This document shows, one piece after another, positions 9,916-17,532 of a stretch of DNA of 64,000 nucleotides. Below the pieces are notes generated by a model. That model was not told the DNA's origin. It saw nothing but the letters and a program-made list of their open reading frames with translations, and searched no databases. A program made the translations under genes and the position numbers. Numbering within the stretch: position 1 is the first letter of the stretch; every line of letters begins with the position of its first letter. Source of the stretch: QHXQ01 sp963788965 (GTDB taxonomy: Bacteria > Acidobacteriota > Blastocatellia > Pyrinomonadales > Pyrinomonadaceae). The DNA lies in the NCBI GenBank assembly GCA_963788965.1, contig CAWBIK010000006.1:1116001-1180000 (forward strand). The letters run 5' to 3'.

Positions 9916-11001
9916 CTACTCTTTCATATAGGGCGTGAGCAACTCGGCCGTCCGCGCCGGCTCAAGCAAGAGATCGCGGCCGGCGTGTAGCTCGAATGCG
10001 CGGCACTGATTGGCCAGCCGCGCGAGTACGCGCAAGTAATCGGGCGCGGCGTGCCGGTCGTAAGTCGCCCACGGGCAAAAGCGCACGAGTCGCTGCATCG
10101 CTACTTGGGGCGACATCGGCGTGAGCCTAGTTTCATCTGCGCCCGTCACGGTCGAAAAAAAGAGCGCGCGCGGGCGACAAGAGGGCGCATAAGCGCCGGG
10201 GAAAACGACACCCGGCTCCAAACGCCGCTTGCTCGGATCAGAGATGAAGGGCGCACCCAGCGCAGCGGCGAGGCCCGGCAACTCGCAGCCCGCAAGCGTC
10301 GGCTCGGTCACGGCGAACACGCGCCTGAACCCTTCCGCATGCAAGCCCTCCGCGTCCTCGCGCAAGACCAGCATATCGTCGGACAGATAACGCCAGCCCG
10401 CGACCGCGAGGCGCAGCGCCAGCGTCGATTTACCACTGCCCGACCCACCGATAAAGATCGCGCCTGCGTTCGAGACAGGCTCAAGCACGCCCGCCGCGTG
10501 CAGGTCGTAAACACCCGCGCGCCGCAAGGCGGCTTGCAGGCCGTAACCAAAAATATTGACGAGTGCGACGGGGTGTTGCGCGTGGGGCGTCTCGCCAAAC
10601 CATACATCTATTAGTCTGGCCTCAGGCGCGGCAATACGGACGAGCGATTCATCTACATCCAGAAAGTAGCGGGCTTCGTCTACGTAGCAACTGCCCTGAC
10701 TGATCTCGAAAACCGGCAGGCCCGGCGGGATGGCTGGTGGCTCGGCCCGCCGGACTCTGAGTGTAATAGCAGCCGGTGAACTGCTTCCGGCTGCCGCTGG
10801 GGTAAGATAGAAACCGCTTAGAAAGCCTGCAAGCCATTGTGCTGACCAGTCGTCTAACGCCTCAACGCGGAGCAGACGCCCGGCGACGTTATAGCACACG
10901 GTCAGCGCAGTTTGGGTTGCCGACTGCATCACCGCTCCGCTTAGGTCGCTGACCACGTGCCGGGCATCACGCTCGTCTGCGTTAGACGGTAGAGGCTTCA
11001 A
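9916..11001 (-). CDS. HprK-like kinase (HPr Ser kinase C-terminal fold)
   Basis: This is 361 residues long. The P-loop is GGSGSGKS at about 185-192, preceded by the HPr-kinase catalytic segment YDLHAAGV (H168) and followed by the acidic Walker-B-like YLSDDM (207-210). Unlike HprK/P of Firmicutes, the N terminus (1-150) is not the HprK N-domain, and no HPr gene is near. Members of this family in kinase-bearing lasso-peptide clusters phosphorylate a Ser in the peptide; others of this type have no known substrate. The start ATG 11001 lies inside the 3' end of the 60-residue peptide gene (20-base overlap), so translation is probably coupled to it. Kinase fold is secure; a peptide substrate is inferred from position. 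Confidence 0.85.
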   Translation of the reverse strand: MKPLPSNADERDARHVVSDLSGAVMQSATQTALTVCYNVAGRLLRVEALDDWSAQWLAGFLSGFYLTPAAAGSSSPAAITLRVRRAEPPAIPPGLPVFEISQGSCYVDEARYFLDVDESLVRIAAPEARLIDVWFGETPHAQHPVALVNIFGYGLQAALRRAGVYDLHAAGVLEPVSNAGAIFIGGSGSGKSTLALRLAVAGWRYLSDDMLVLREDAEGLHAEGFRRVFAVTEPTLAGCELPGLAAALGAPFISDPSKRRLEPGVVFPGAYAPSCRPRALFFSTVTGADETRLTPMSPQVAMQRLVRFCPWATYDRHAAPDYLRVLARLANQCRAFELHAGRDLLLEPARTAELLTPYMKE

Positions 11002-11164
11002 TGGTCGGCGGCGCTTGGAAGAAGGCGGTTGCCTCTAACACGTCCACCGGCACAGACACGGACGGCTCGACAAACTGCTTCTTCTCAACGGCTAGCGTCT
11101 GTTCGCTGCGTTCGATCTGCTCGGTGAGTTGCTCGCTGACAGGATTGGTGTTCTGTGTGTTCAA
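10982..11164 (-). CDS. Small peptide, candidate RiPP precursor
   Basis: This 60-residue ORF starts with TTG at 11164-11162, nine bases after a strong GAGGAG site, and sits between the STN gene and the HprK-like gene with tight spacing on both sides. The first 30 residues are polar and charged (MNTQNTNPVSEQLTEQ...), then comes KKQFVEPSVSVPVDVL, and the end is EATAFFQAPPTIEASTV. There are no cysteines, and no Gly followed by an Asp or Glu at ring distance, so a classical lasso core is not visible. The two Phe and the Thr/Ser residues at the end are possible targets for the radical SAM enzyme or the kinase. It is unlike the longer housekeeping genes and has no recognisable domain. Role as precursor is inference from size, position and translation signals. 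Confidence 0.7.
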   Translation of the reverse strand: MNTQNTNPVSEQLTEQIERSEQTLAVEKKQFVEPSVSVPVDVLEATAFFQAPPTIEASTV

Positions 11165-11173
11165 GGCTTCCGT

Positions 11174-11179
11174 CTCCTC
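11174..11179 (-). promoter_or_regulatory. Ribosome binding site deciding the TTG start of the small peptide
   Basis: GAGGAG on the minus strand at 11179-11174 overlaps the TGA stop of the STN gene (11180-11178). It lies nine bases before TTG 11164, which is the only start-like codon with such a site here. It supports translation of the 60-residue peptide. Confidence 0.7.
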
Positions 11180-12148
11180 ACATTTTTGTAGTGTGTTGTG
11201 TGTTGGCGGGCGGCGCGAGAACTATGCGCAGCGGCCGAGTTTCATACGTTTGCAGATCGGTGCGCTGGTACAAACGAATGTTAGGCGAGAGCGAGCGCAC
11301 CACTTGTTCCATCGGGGCGTTACTCAAATCAACGTCCACGATTTCGCTAGAGTCATATTTCATCTCGAAGGGAATGTCAACCTTATTGGCGATTTCAAAC
11401 AGCACGGCAGTCAACGGTTGCCGACGCGCTTTTATGGTCACTTGATTGCGCTCGATCTTCACGTTGAGCGTCTTATCGCGCTTGTCGTTCTCGGACTCTT
11501 CCTGCGGGCTGTCTTCCGTGTTCCCTTCGATCAAGATCGCCTCTGAATCGCCGCGCACGACTTCGGTTTCGCCGGCGGCGCTTCGTTCAAGGCGTACAGG
11601 TAAACCGCGACGGGCTTCTGCGTCCCATACTCGCCGCTTATCTCGTAGTCGATATAAGGCTGCGGCGCAATCAGGCGCAGTGCCCCTTCAAGCGGGACAC
11701 CGGCAAAATCAAGCGTCACGCGCGCCTTCTCCATCACCCCGCTGAGTTTGACCGGTACGTCGAGTTTGCGACTCAACTCCGCTGCGATCTCGGAGACGCG
11801 CGCCTGATCAGCTTTCAAACTATACATGAACGGCTGCGCCGTCGAGACTTTGAGTTTCCAAGTGCCCTTAGTCTCTTTGGGCTTCTGCGCCGTCGTGCCG
11901 GCCGCTTGGGGCGACTCCGGCTTGCGTTGCGGCTGCGGCGCAGATGCCTGCGGCTGCGTGGCCGCGGGCGTGGCACTCGGCTGTGCCTGTGCAGGTTGCT
12001 GCTGCGCGGGTGCGGTCGGCTGTGTCGTCGTCGGCGTCGTGCGCCGCGTGGTTCGGCGACGTTGTGCCAATCCGGTCGCCGGCACAGCCAGCGACACTAT
12101 GACCCCCGCGAGAAGTACCCCTTGCCACCTTGAAAACATCTTCGGCAT
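11178..12148 (-). CDS. Secreted protein with two STN (secretin/TonB short N-terminal) domains (one frameshift)
   Basis: About 323 residues after adding one missing base near 11565-11573. The start is ATG 12148 with AGAGGT upstream. A signal peptide (about 1-28, VLLAGVIVSLAVPATGLAQ) is followed by a long Thr/Gln/Pro/Ala-rich linker (30-95). Two beta-alpha-beta modules of the STN type follow: one at about 115-165 (LKADQARVSEIAAELSRKL, then VTLDFAGVPLEGALRLI) and one at about 245-295 (RQPLTAVLFEIANKV, then VDLSNAPMEQVVRSL). STN domains occur at the N terminus of secretins and TonB receptors and in their accessory proteins. It is the first gene of the tight run leading into the peptide, kinase, radical SAM and PqqD genes, so it may act in export or sensing of the product. 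That role is inference. Confidence 0.75.
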
Positions 12149-12452
12149 TCTAACCTACCTCTTAAATTGATTCCAGACTTTTATTAGTCGATGAACTTTA
12201 ACACAGCCCGGCACAAACCCCTGCTTCGATGTCGCGGCTGAAAAATGGTTGCTAACGTCTTACCGTCAGGCGTGCTTGCCGCCCGCCAGTCCAAGACATA
12301 GAGCCGCACGTTCTTCGATAATCGTGCAGTTAAACGGGATTCTCCAATCTTGCTAGCCCTACGAGGACATTGAGAGAATCGCTATGTGGCGGTGAAATTA
12401 GCACACTTCGCCGCGCGCGGCAATGAGGCGGGCAAAAATTATTCAGGAATGA
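12149..12452. other. Intergenic region upstream of the STN-peptide cassette
   Basis: These 304 bases lie between the end of the nucleotidyltransferase gene and the start of the STN gene. No ORF or structured RNA is seen. The stretch is AT-richer than its surroundings near 12150-12200 (AATAAAAGT on the minus strand about 30 bases before the STN start), the likely place of a promoter for the cassette, but no convincing -35/-10 pair could be chosen. Confidence 0.4.
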
Positions 12453-13643
12453 TCAATGAAAATGGCGCGGCCCGCCCGTGATCATCATACGAACAGGGCG
12501 CACTAGGTAGTAGACGAACGTGAGCGGCGCGGGCAGAGGCATGCGGGCCAAGTCTTCTTCCGTCGGCGTAATGACGAAGCGCAGATAGTTGACCTTGTCG
12601 CGCAACCGACGCCGCGCTTTTAGTTGAAACCGGAAATAACCGGCCATGCCGCTCGGCGTCAGTTCCGGCGTGAACAGGTAGCGGACGACCCCTGCGGTCA
12701 ACGAACTGATGACGGGGTCGGCGCGGAGTGCTTGCTGCACTTCGACGGGCAATTCTGTGTCGAGTAGTTCGGCGGCGAGGCTCAAGCCGAGCAGGAGCAT
12801 GCGCTCGCTACCGGTGGCGCGGGCCATTGAAAGGAGCGCGGGCCAGTTCAGGTCGCGCCGTTGCCTTGTCAACTCTGCGATGTCGCAGACCCACGCGAGC
12901 CGCTCCCACAGATGCTTCGAGCCGTGGACGCAGAGCGCGAGCAGCAAAGCTTCCGGGGCAGGCTGCTTGACGCTCGTGCCGTCGAGTTGCATGTCTTCGA
13001 GTCTGGCCCAAAGTTCGTCGGCCGCGAAGGGGCGCGCAAAGGCCGGCGCACTCACGGCCCAGTGCAATTCGACAACAAGCCGTTTGCGTTCGCGCGTAAA
13101 CGGCAGGTTGCACTGCGTCCGCAGCAGCACAGACTGTTGCGCGTCCGTCAGCGGCGGATAAGGCGTGTAGCCTTCCGCCATCAAGACCGTGCGCGCCTGC
13201 GCCACGTCGCGCGGGCGCACGAGGATGTCTAGATCGCTGAACTGCCGAAGCGCGACGTTGTCGTAGAGTTGCGTCGCCAGCGCCGGCCCCTTGTAAGGCA
13301 TCGCCTGCACACCTTGTTGTGCAAACAGCGTGAGCAAGCGTTGCAGTTCGCGCGTTAGGAAGACGTTCAACGCCGAGACACGCTGGAACGCTTCGCGCAG
13401 TCGTTGTAAGTAGTCAGGCGGGATGGAGTCTGCACAGATAGTGCGTAGATGCCAGTAGAGCAACGGTTGCAGGCCGTGGCGCTCGGCCAGTTGCAACAGA
13501 TAGGACCAGTTCAGATCGCCCGCGACCAGCGTGCGGATACGCGCCGCCCGCGTCGCGTCAACGTGCGCACGTGCGCAACAGAGCAGCAACTCGACTTCGG
13601 GCCGCGCGCGCGCCCTCTGCCCGTTGGATGAATCTTCACTCAC
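12453..13643 (-). CDS. Nucleotidyltransferase-fold family protein (NTP_transf_5)
   Basis: This protein of 396 residues has the hallmarks of the PF14907 family: an all-helical N-terminal region (WSYLLQLAERHGLQPLLYWHL), MPYKGPALATQLYDN, then the DxD-type catalytic core RQFSDLDILVRP, and a strand VVELHWAV further on. The fold is that of minimal nucleotidyltransferases, which transfer NMP to a target; the substrates of this family are unknown. Relatives occur in lasso-peptide and other peptide-modification loci together with HprK-like and PqqD-like genes, which fits the genes 300 bases downstream. Its ATG overlaps the stop of the O-methyltransferase by four bases, so the two are coupled. Confidence 0.85.
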   Translation of the reverse strand: MSEDSSNGQRARARPEVELLLCCARAHVDATRAARIRTLVAGDLNWSYLLQLAERHGLQPLLYWHLRTICADSIPPDYLQRLREAFQRVSALNVFLTRELQRLLTLFAQQGVQAMPYKGPALATQLYDNVALRQFSDLDILVRPRDVAQARTVLMAEGYTPYPPLTDAQQSVLLRTQCNLPFTRERKRLVVELHWAVSAPAFARPFAADELWARLEDMQLDGTSVKQPAPEALLLALCVHGSKHLWERLAWVCDIAELTRQRRDLNWPALLSMARATGSERMLLLGLSLAAELLDTELPVEVQQALRADPVISSLTAGVVRYLFTPELTPSGMAGYFRFQLKARRRLRDKVNYLRFVITPTEEDLARMPLPAPLTFVYYLVRPVRMMITGGPRHFH

Positions 13644-14297
13644 GCCACTTTCACAGCGTAGCCCAACCCGTCGCCGACCGGCAGCACGACGGCACGCAAC
13701 TGCGGATGCCGCACGAAGCGTTGGTTGAACAGGCGCAGTGCTTGCGTCGAAGCCGTCTGCCCTTCGTCGCGCACTTCGCCCGCTACCTGTCCACCCCAGA
13801 GCAGATTGTCGGCGATGACCACGCCGCCCACACGCAGCAGCGGCAACGCCGCTTCAAGATATGCTTCGTACTCTTCTTTCACCGCGTCGAGGTAGAGTAG
13901 ATCGAACGTGTCCGTGAGGCGCGGCAAGACATCAAGCGCCAACCCGCGCTCGATCCGCACACGCTCACTAACGCCTGCGCTGTCGAAGTAGCCTTCGGCG
14001 CGCGCGATCATCTCCGCGCTCGGCTCAATCGTGACGACGAGGCCGTTGTCCGGCATGCCGCGCAAGAGATGCAACACCGAGTAGCCGATGGCCATGCCGA
14101 TTTCGAGGACGCGCCGCGTGGCGCTTCGCACGCGCAGTGATCTCTAGAAACAGCGCAACCTCGCGGTCGGCAATCGGCACGCGGTGCTCGGCCGCGTAAG
14201 CCTCCATCTCCGCGAACAGCCCTACGTTCGCAGGGTGCAACTGCTCAAGGTATTCGGCCTGTTCACGCTGAATGATGGCATCAATTTTAGCTTTCAT
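13640..14297 (-). CDS. SAM-dependent O-methyltransferase (one frameshift)
   Basis: About 218 residues result after removing one base between about 14125 and 14140. The N-terminal part (MKAKIDAIIQREQAEYLEQL, then VGLFAEMEAYAAEHRVP) and the motif-I loop RRVLEIGMAIGYS are in different frames. Further motifs are GLVVTIEPSAEMIARAEGYF (SAM adenosine binding by the acidic residue), FDLLYLDAVKEEY and VIADNLLWGGQV (metal-coordinating Asp and Asn). This is the class I cation-dependent catechol/caffeoyl-CoA methyltransferase pattern (COMT-like). It is coupled to the nucleotidyltransferase gene downstream by an ATGA overlap. Substrate unknown; it could modify the cassette's product or act separately. Confidence 0.82.
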
Positions 14298-14394
14298 AAT
14301 TTTTACTCCGGCGTTGATCGCTTGGGATCGAGAACGGCAAGTCTACTCACAACTCCGTCCGTTATGCAAAGCGACCAACGAACGAACAGACGCA

Positions 14395-14442
14395 ACCACA
14401 AAGACACGAAGACACAAAAGCGAGCCTTCGTGTCTTCGTGGT
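14395..14442. repeat. Hairpin of the CACAAAGACACGAAG type
   Basis: Seventeen-base arms (14395-14411, 14426-14442) pair with one mismatch: ACCACAAAGACACGAAG against CTTCGTGTCTTCGTGGT. It lies between the phosphodiesterase and methyltransferase genes, both on the minus strand. The same word forms hairpins at 15.9, 32.8 and 43.7 kb. Confidence 0.75.
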
Positions 14443-14460
14443 GCGAGTTGTTCCCTGCTC

Positions 14461-15849
14461 CTACTTTACTTGACCGACGTGCTGCTGCGGCGTCTTGGTT
14501 AGAAGGGGCGAGCCGATGGCTTGCCATAGATCACTTGCACGCAAGTAGGCCGGCAACTCGCGTGTGTTGCTCATGACGAAGCCGAAGCTTTGGCCGCGGC
14601 CGAGGTTGCCGTGCGTGGCTTGCAGAAAGGCGACGATGTCGAGAGCCGTGCTGCCTGAGTAATAACCGTCCACAAAGCTGACGAGGACGTTAGCGCGATT
14701 GCGCACCAGCCCGGTTGCGCCCGCATAGACGCGCCGCACCACGTCGGGCCGCGCCCCGTCGCGCGTCGCCACAAACCAATCGGCGTCGTTGACATAATCG
14801 TCTGCATCAACTTTGCCCTGCATCTTCAATGCGCGCAAAGTCTCGTTCAGGTCCAACGGGTCGCCAGTGCGCGGGCGATAGCGATAGGCCGCGCCGCGCT
14901 GTTCCAACGTCGCCTGCCCCGCACGCCCGTTGACGTAGACCACACCGCCCTGTTCATACACAGCGAAGTCCACGCCGCGCACTTCGGCGACGACTTCGGC
15001 CAGACGCGGCTCGTTCTCCGCCCTTGTCCAAAGCGCCGCGCTGCCGACCAGACCGAGTTGCGGCAAGACGACGCTGCGGTCGTGCTTCAAACTACTGCCA
15101 CGTTTGAAGCCCGCACGCTTGAGCGCATCTTTGAGCGACGCGCGTTGGAACTTACGAAAGTCGTTGCCGTGATCGGAGAAGACGGTTACATCCAACTGCC
15201 CTTCGCTCTCACGCACAAGTTCGCTCACAGTCTCGTCGAGCCGCGCAAGAAAGCTGCGCAGCATGCGTTCGCCGCCGAGATGCGCCAGCGTATCGGTCGC
15301 GCCCGTGTAGCCCAGAAAGACAGGGCCGCGCGCTGAACGAAACTTCTGCCGCAACTGCGCGAGATCGGTCACGGCATCAAGATAAGTCGTGAGCGGCGGC
15401 GCGGCGTAACCTATCACGCCGCTCTTGAGCGCCGACGGATGATAGTCGAAAAGATCACGATACGTACCTTCGACGAAGCGATCCTGCCGGAACCGATCCA
15501 GCACGCCGCCGCGCAGCTTGTTCTGCTCTACGTCGAAATAACGATCTTCATAACCGGGCGCAGCGCCCGCGCCCGCCGGGCGCAGGATTTCGCTCAACGA
15601 CACGTCGGTCAACGTTGGCCACGGCGCGATCATACGCGCAGGTTGCCGGAAGTTTTTGAAGCGCCCTTCCGCTTTCATCTTTTCGATGGTCATAAAGCCA
15701 ACGCCGTCCACGCAGATGATGAGATGACGACGCGGACTGTCGGCCAACTTTTGCGCGCGTGCGTGCGGCGTGATTGTGATGAACAGAAGAAATAAGAATA
15801 AGACTGTGATCGCCGTGCGATACGTTGCGGTCAATAGCTGCACTTTCAT
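14461..15849 (-). CDS. Secreted alkaline-phosphatase-superfamily phosphodiesterase
   Basis: This encodes 462 residues with an N-terminal signal peptide (about 12-33, ITVLFLFLLFITITPHARA). The fold is the alkaline phosphatase/nucleotide pyrophosphatase type: the first metal strand is HLIICVDGVGFMTIEKM, a Thr at PWPTLTDV is the probable nucleophile, GYTGATDTLAH supplies a His/Asp pair, and TVFSDHGNDF supplies the DHG metal ligands. ATHGNLGRGQSFGFVMS lies near the C terminus. Members hydrolyse phosphodiesters, phosphonates or nucleotides outside the cytoplasm; the substrate cannot be told. It ends 163 bases before the methyltransferase start, with a hairpin between them, so it is probably a separate unit. 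Confidence 0.82.
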   Translation of the reverse strand: MKVQLLTATYRTAITVLFLFLLFITITPHARAQKLADSPRRHLIICVDGVGFMTIEKMKAEGRFKNFRQPARMIAPWPTLTDVSLSEILRPAGAGAAPGYEDRYFDVEQNKLRGGVLDRFRQDRFVEGTYRDLFDYHPSALKSGVIGYAAPPLTTYLDAVTDLAQLRQKFRSARGPVFLGYTGATDTLAHLGGERMLRSFLARLDETVSELVRESEGQLDVTVFSDHGNDFRKFQRASLKDALKRAGFKRGSSLKHDRSVVLPQLGLVGSAALWTRAENEPRLAEVVAEVRGVDFAVYEQGGVVYVNGRAGQATLEQRGAAYRYRPRTGDPLDLNETLRALKMQGKVDADDYVNDADWFVATRDGARPDVVRRVYAGATGLVRNRANVLVSFVDGYYSGSTALDIVAFLQATHGNLGRGQSFGFVMSNTRELPAYLRASDLWQAIGSPLLTKTPQQHVGQVK

Positions 15850-15923
15850 CCTCGACTACCGACAAGATTGGCGCAATGCTGCGCGCACTAAGTCAATAGC
15901 AAGGGGCGTACCTATGACTGCTA

Positions 15924-15992
15924 ACCACAAAGACACGAAGACACAAAGGGATTGATATGAATTTTCCCTTTGCGGCTTGGTGTCTTTGCGGT
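15924..15992. repeat. Imperfect hairpin of the CACAAAGACACGAAG type
   Basis: Arms of 27 bases (15924-15950 and 15966-15992) pair with about five mismatches and share the ACCACAAAGACAC word. It sits downstream of the NtrC-like gene and upstream of the phosphodiesterase gene, where a terminator would be expected. Confidence 0.65.
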
Positions 15993-16021
15993 GCGCCTGC
16001 TTATGCGCTCTTGATCATCTG

Positions 16022-17507
16022 TCAATTGTCGGAATTATCTTGCGGCGCATCGTCGTCGCCGCCGATGGCGACGTAGCGGCGGGCGAGGCCGAGTTCGCGC
16101 AGTTTGTGTTGGAGTGATTGGCGGTGCATGCCGAGGATGGCGGCGGCGCGTGTGACGTTGCCGCCGGTTTCTTCGAGGCAGCGCGAGATGTAGCGGCGCT
16201 CAAACTCGCGGCGGTCGCTTTTGAAATCAGCCGTGAAGGGCACGGCCAGTTGATCGCCTTCTAACTCACGCGGCGCGCGTGGCTGTGTGCCAACGCTGTC
16301 GCTTGCTTTAACTTCGTCGGGCAGATCGTGCGCCGTCAGTTCGTCGCCTTCGGCGAGGATCAGTGCGCGCTCGATTGTGTTCCGCAACTCGCGCACGTTG
16401 CCGGGCCAGCGATACTCGATCAACTGTCTGAGGGCCGACGGCGCAAGGCGACGCGCAGGCAATTTATAACGCCCGGCGGTTGTGCGCGCGAACGCTTCGG
16501 CCAGCACAGGTATGTCTTCGCGGCGCTCGCGCAGCGGGGCGACTTCGATGGTGACGACGCGCAGGCGATAGAAGAGATCGGCCCTGAAATTCCCTTGCTC
16601 GATCTCCTGTTCGAGCGGGCGATGCGTAGCACTGATGACGCGCACGTCAACGGGCAGAGACTCGTTGCCGCCGAGCCGTTCGATGCGTCGTTCTTCGAGC
16701 GCGCGCAACAGTTTCGCCTGCACGTTCGCGCTCATGTCGCCGATCTCGTCTAGAGAAGATCGTGCCGCCATCGGCCTGCTCGAACTTGCCGCGCCGACGC
16801 GCTGCCGCGCCCGTAAATGCGCCCTTCTCATGCCCGAATAGTTCCGACTCGATCAACTCCGAAGGCAGCGCCGCGCAGTTGACCGCGACGAACTCGCCGC
16901 GCCGACGTGCGCTGCTGCGCTCATGTATTTCGCGCGCGACGAGTTCCTTGCCCGTGCCCGACTCGCCGCGTATCAGCACGGTCGCGTCCGTCTCCGCCAC
17001 CTTGTCGATGAGTGCGCGCACGCGGCGCATGGCTTCGGAGTTGCCGATGAGCGAGCCACGCGCCGCCTCGCCTTGCGCCAGTGCGTTGCGCAGGCGCTCG
17101 TTCTCGCGGCGCAGGCGCACAGTCTCAAGCGCGTTCTTGACGACGAGCCGCAGGTCGTCAACTTCGAAAGGCTTGGACAAGTAATCGTATGCGCCCGTTT
17201 TGATGGCCTCGACGGCCATGCGTTCCGAGCCGTGCGCCGTGATCAAGATGACAAGCGGCGCAGCGTCGCGGTTGGCTTGCAACTCGTGCAGGTATTCAAG
17301 CCCACTCTGACCCGGCAGGTTCACGTCGAGCAACATCAAGTTGGGCGCTTGCGTGTTGACGGCGACGCGTGCGGCCGCAACGCTGCCGGCCTCTGTGATG
17401 TCGTAACCGAGACTGCCGAGGGCGCGGCGCATGCCGTAGCGCGCCGCCTCTTCGTCGTCCACGATGAGGACGCGCAACGCGTCGTTAGCTCTATTCTGAT
17501 CCGTCAT
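16022..17507 (-). CDS. NtrC-family sigma-54-dependent response regulator (one frameshift)
   Basis: About 494 residues after dropping one base near 16750. I start at ATG 17507 (MTDQNRAND), 25 bases after the kinase stop. The receiver domain (10-125) has the acidic pair LIVDDEE, the phosphoacceptor in LMLLDVNLPGQSG and the conserved Lys in SKPFEV. The AAA+ domain has the P-loop GESGTGKE, the sigma-54 contact loop GAFTGA, and Walker B GGTIF/LDEIGDMS, which is where the frame breaks (the read is TCTAGA on either strand). The C terminus is a Fis-type helix-turn-helix (GGNVTRAAAILGMHRQSLQ). It activates sigma-54 promoters, in pair with the kinase gene just upstream. Its target genes are not evident in the window. 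Confidence 0.9.
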
Positions 17508-17532
17508 GTTTAAGTGATCCGAAGAAGTGGAA

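Noticed and set aside
8506..11001. A classical lasso-peptide cluster
   Set aside because: The PqqD-like, kinase and nucleotidyltransferase parts are present, but no asparagine-synthetase-like cyclase is found. The short peptide has no lasso ring Gly with Asp or Glu at position 7-9.
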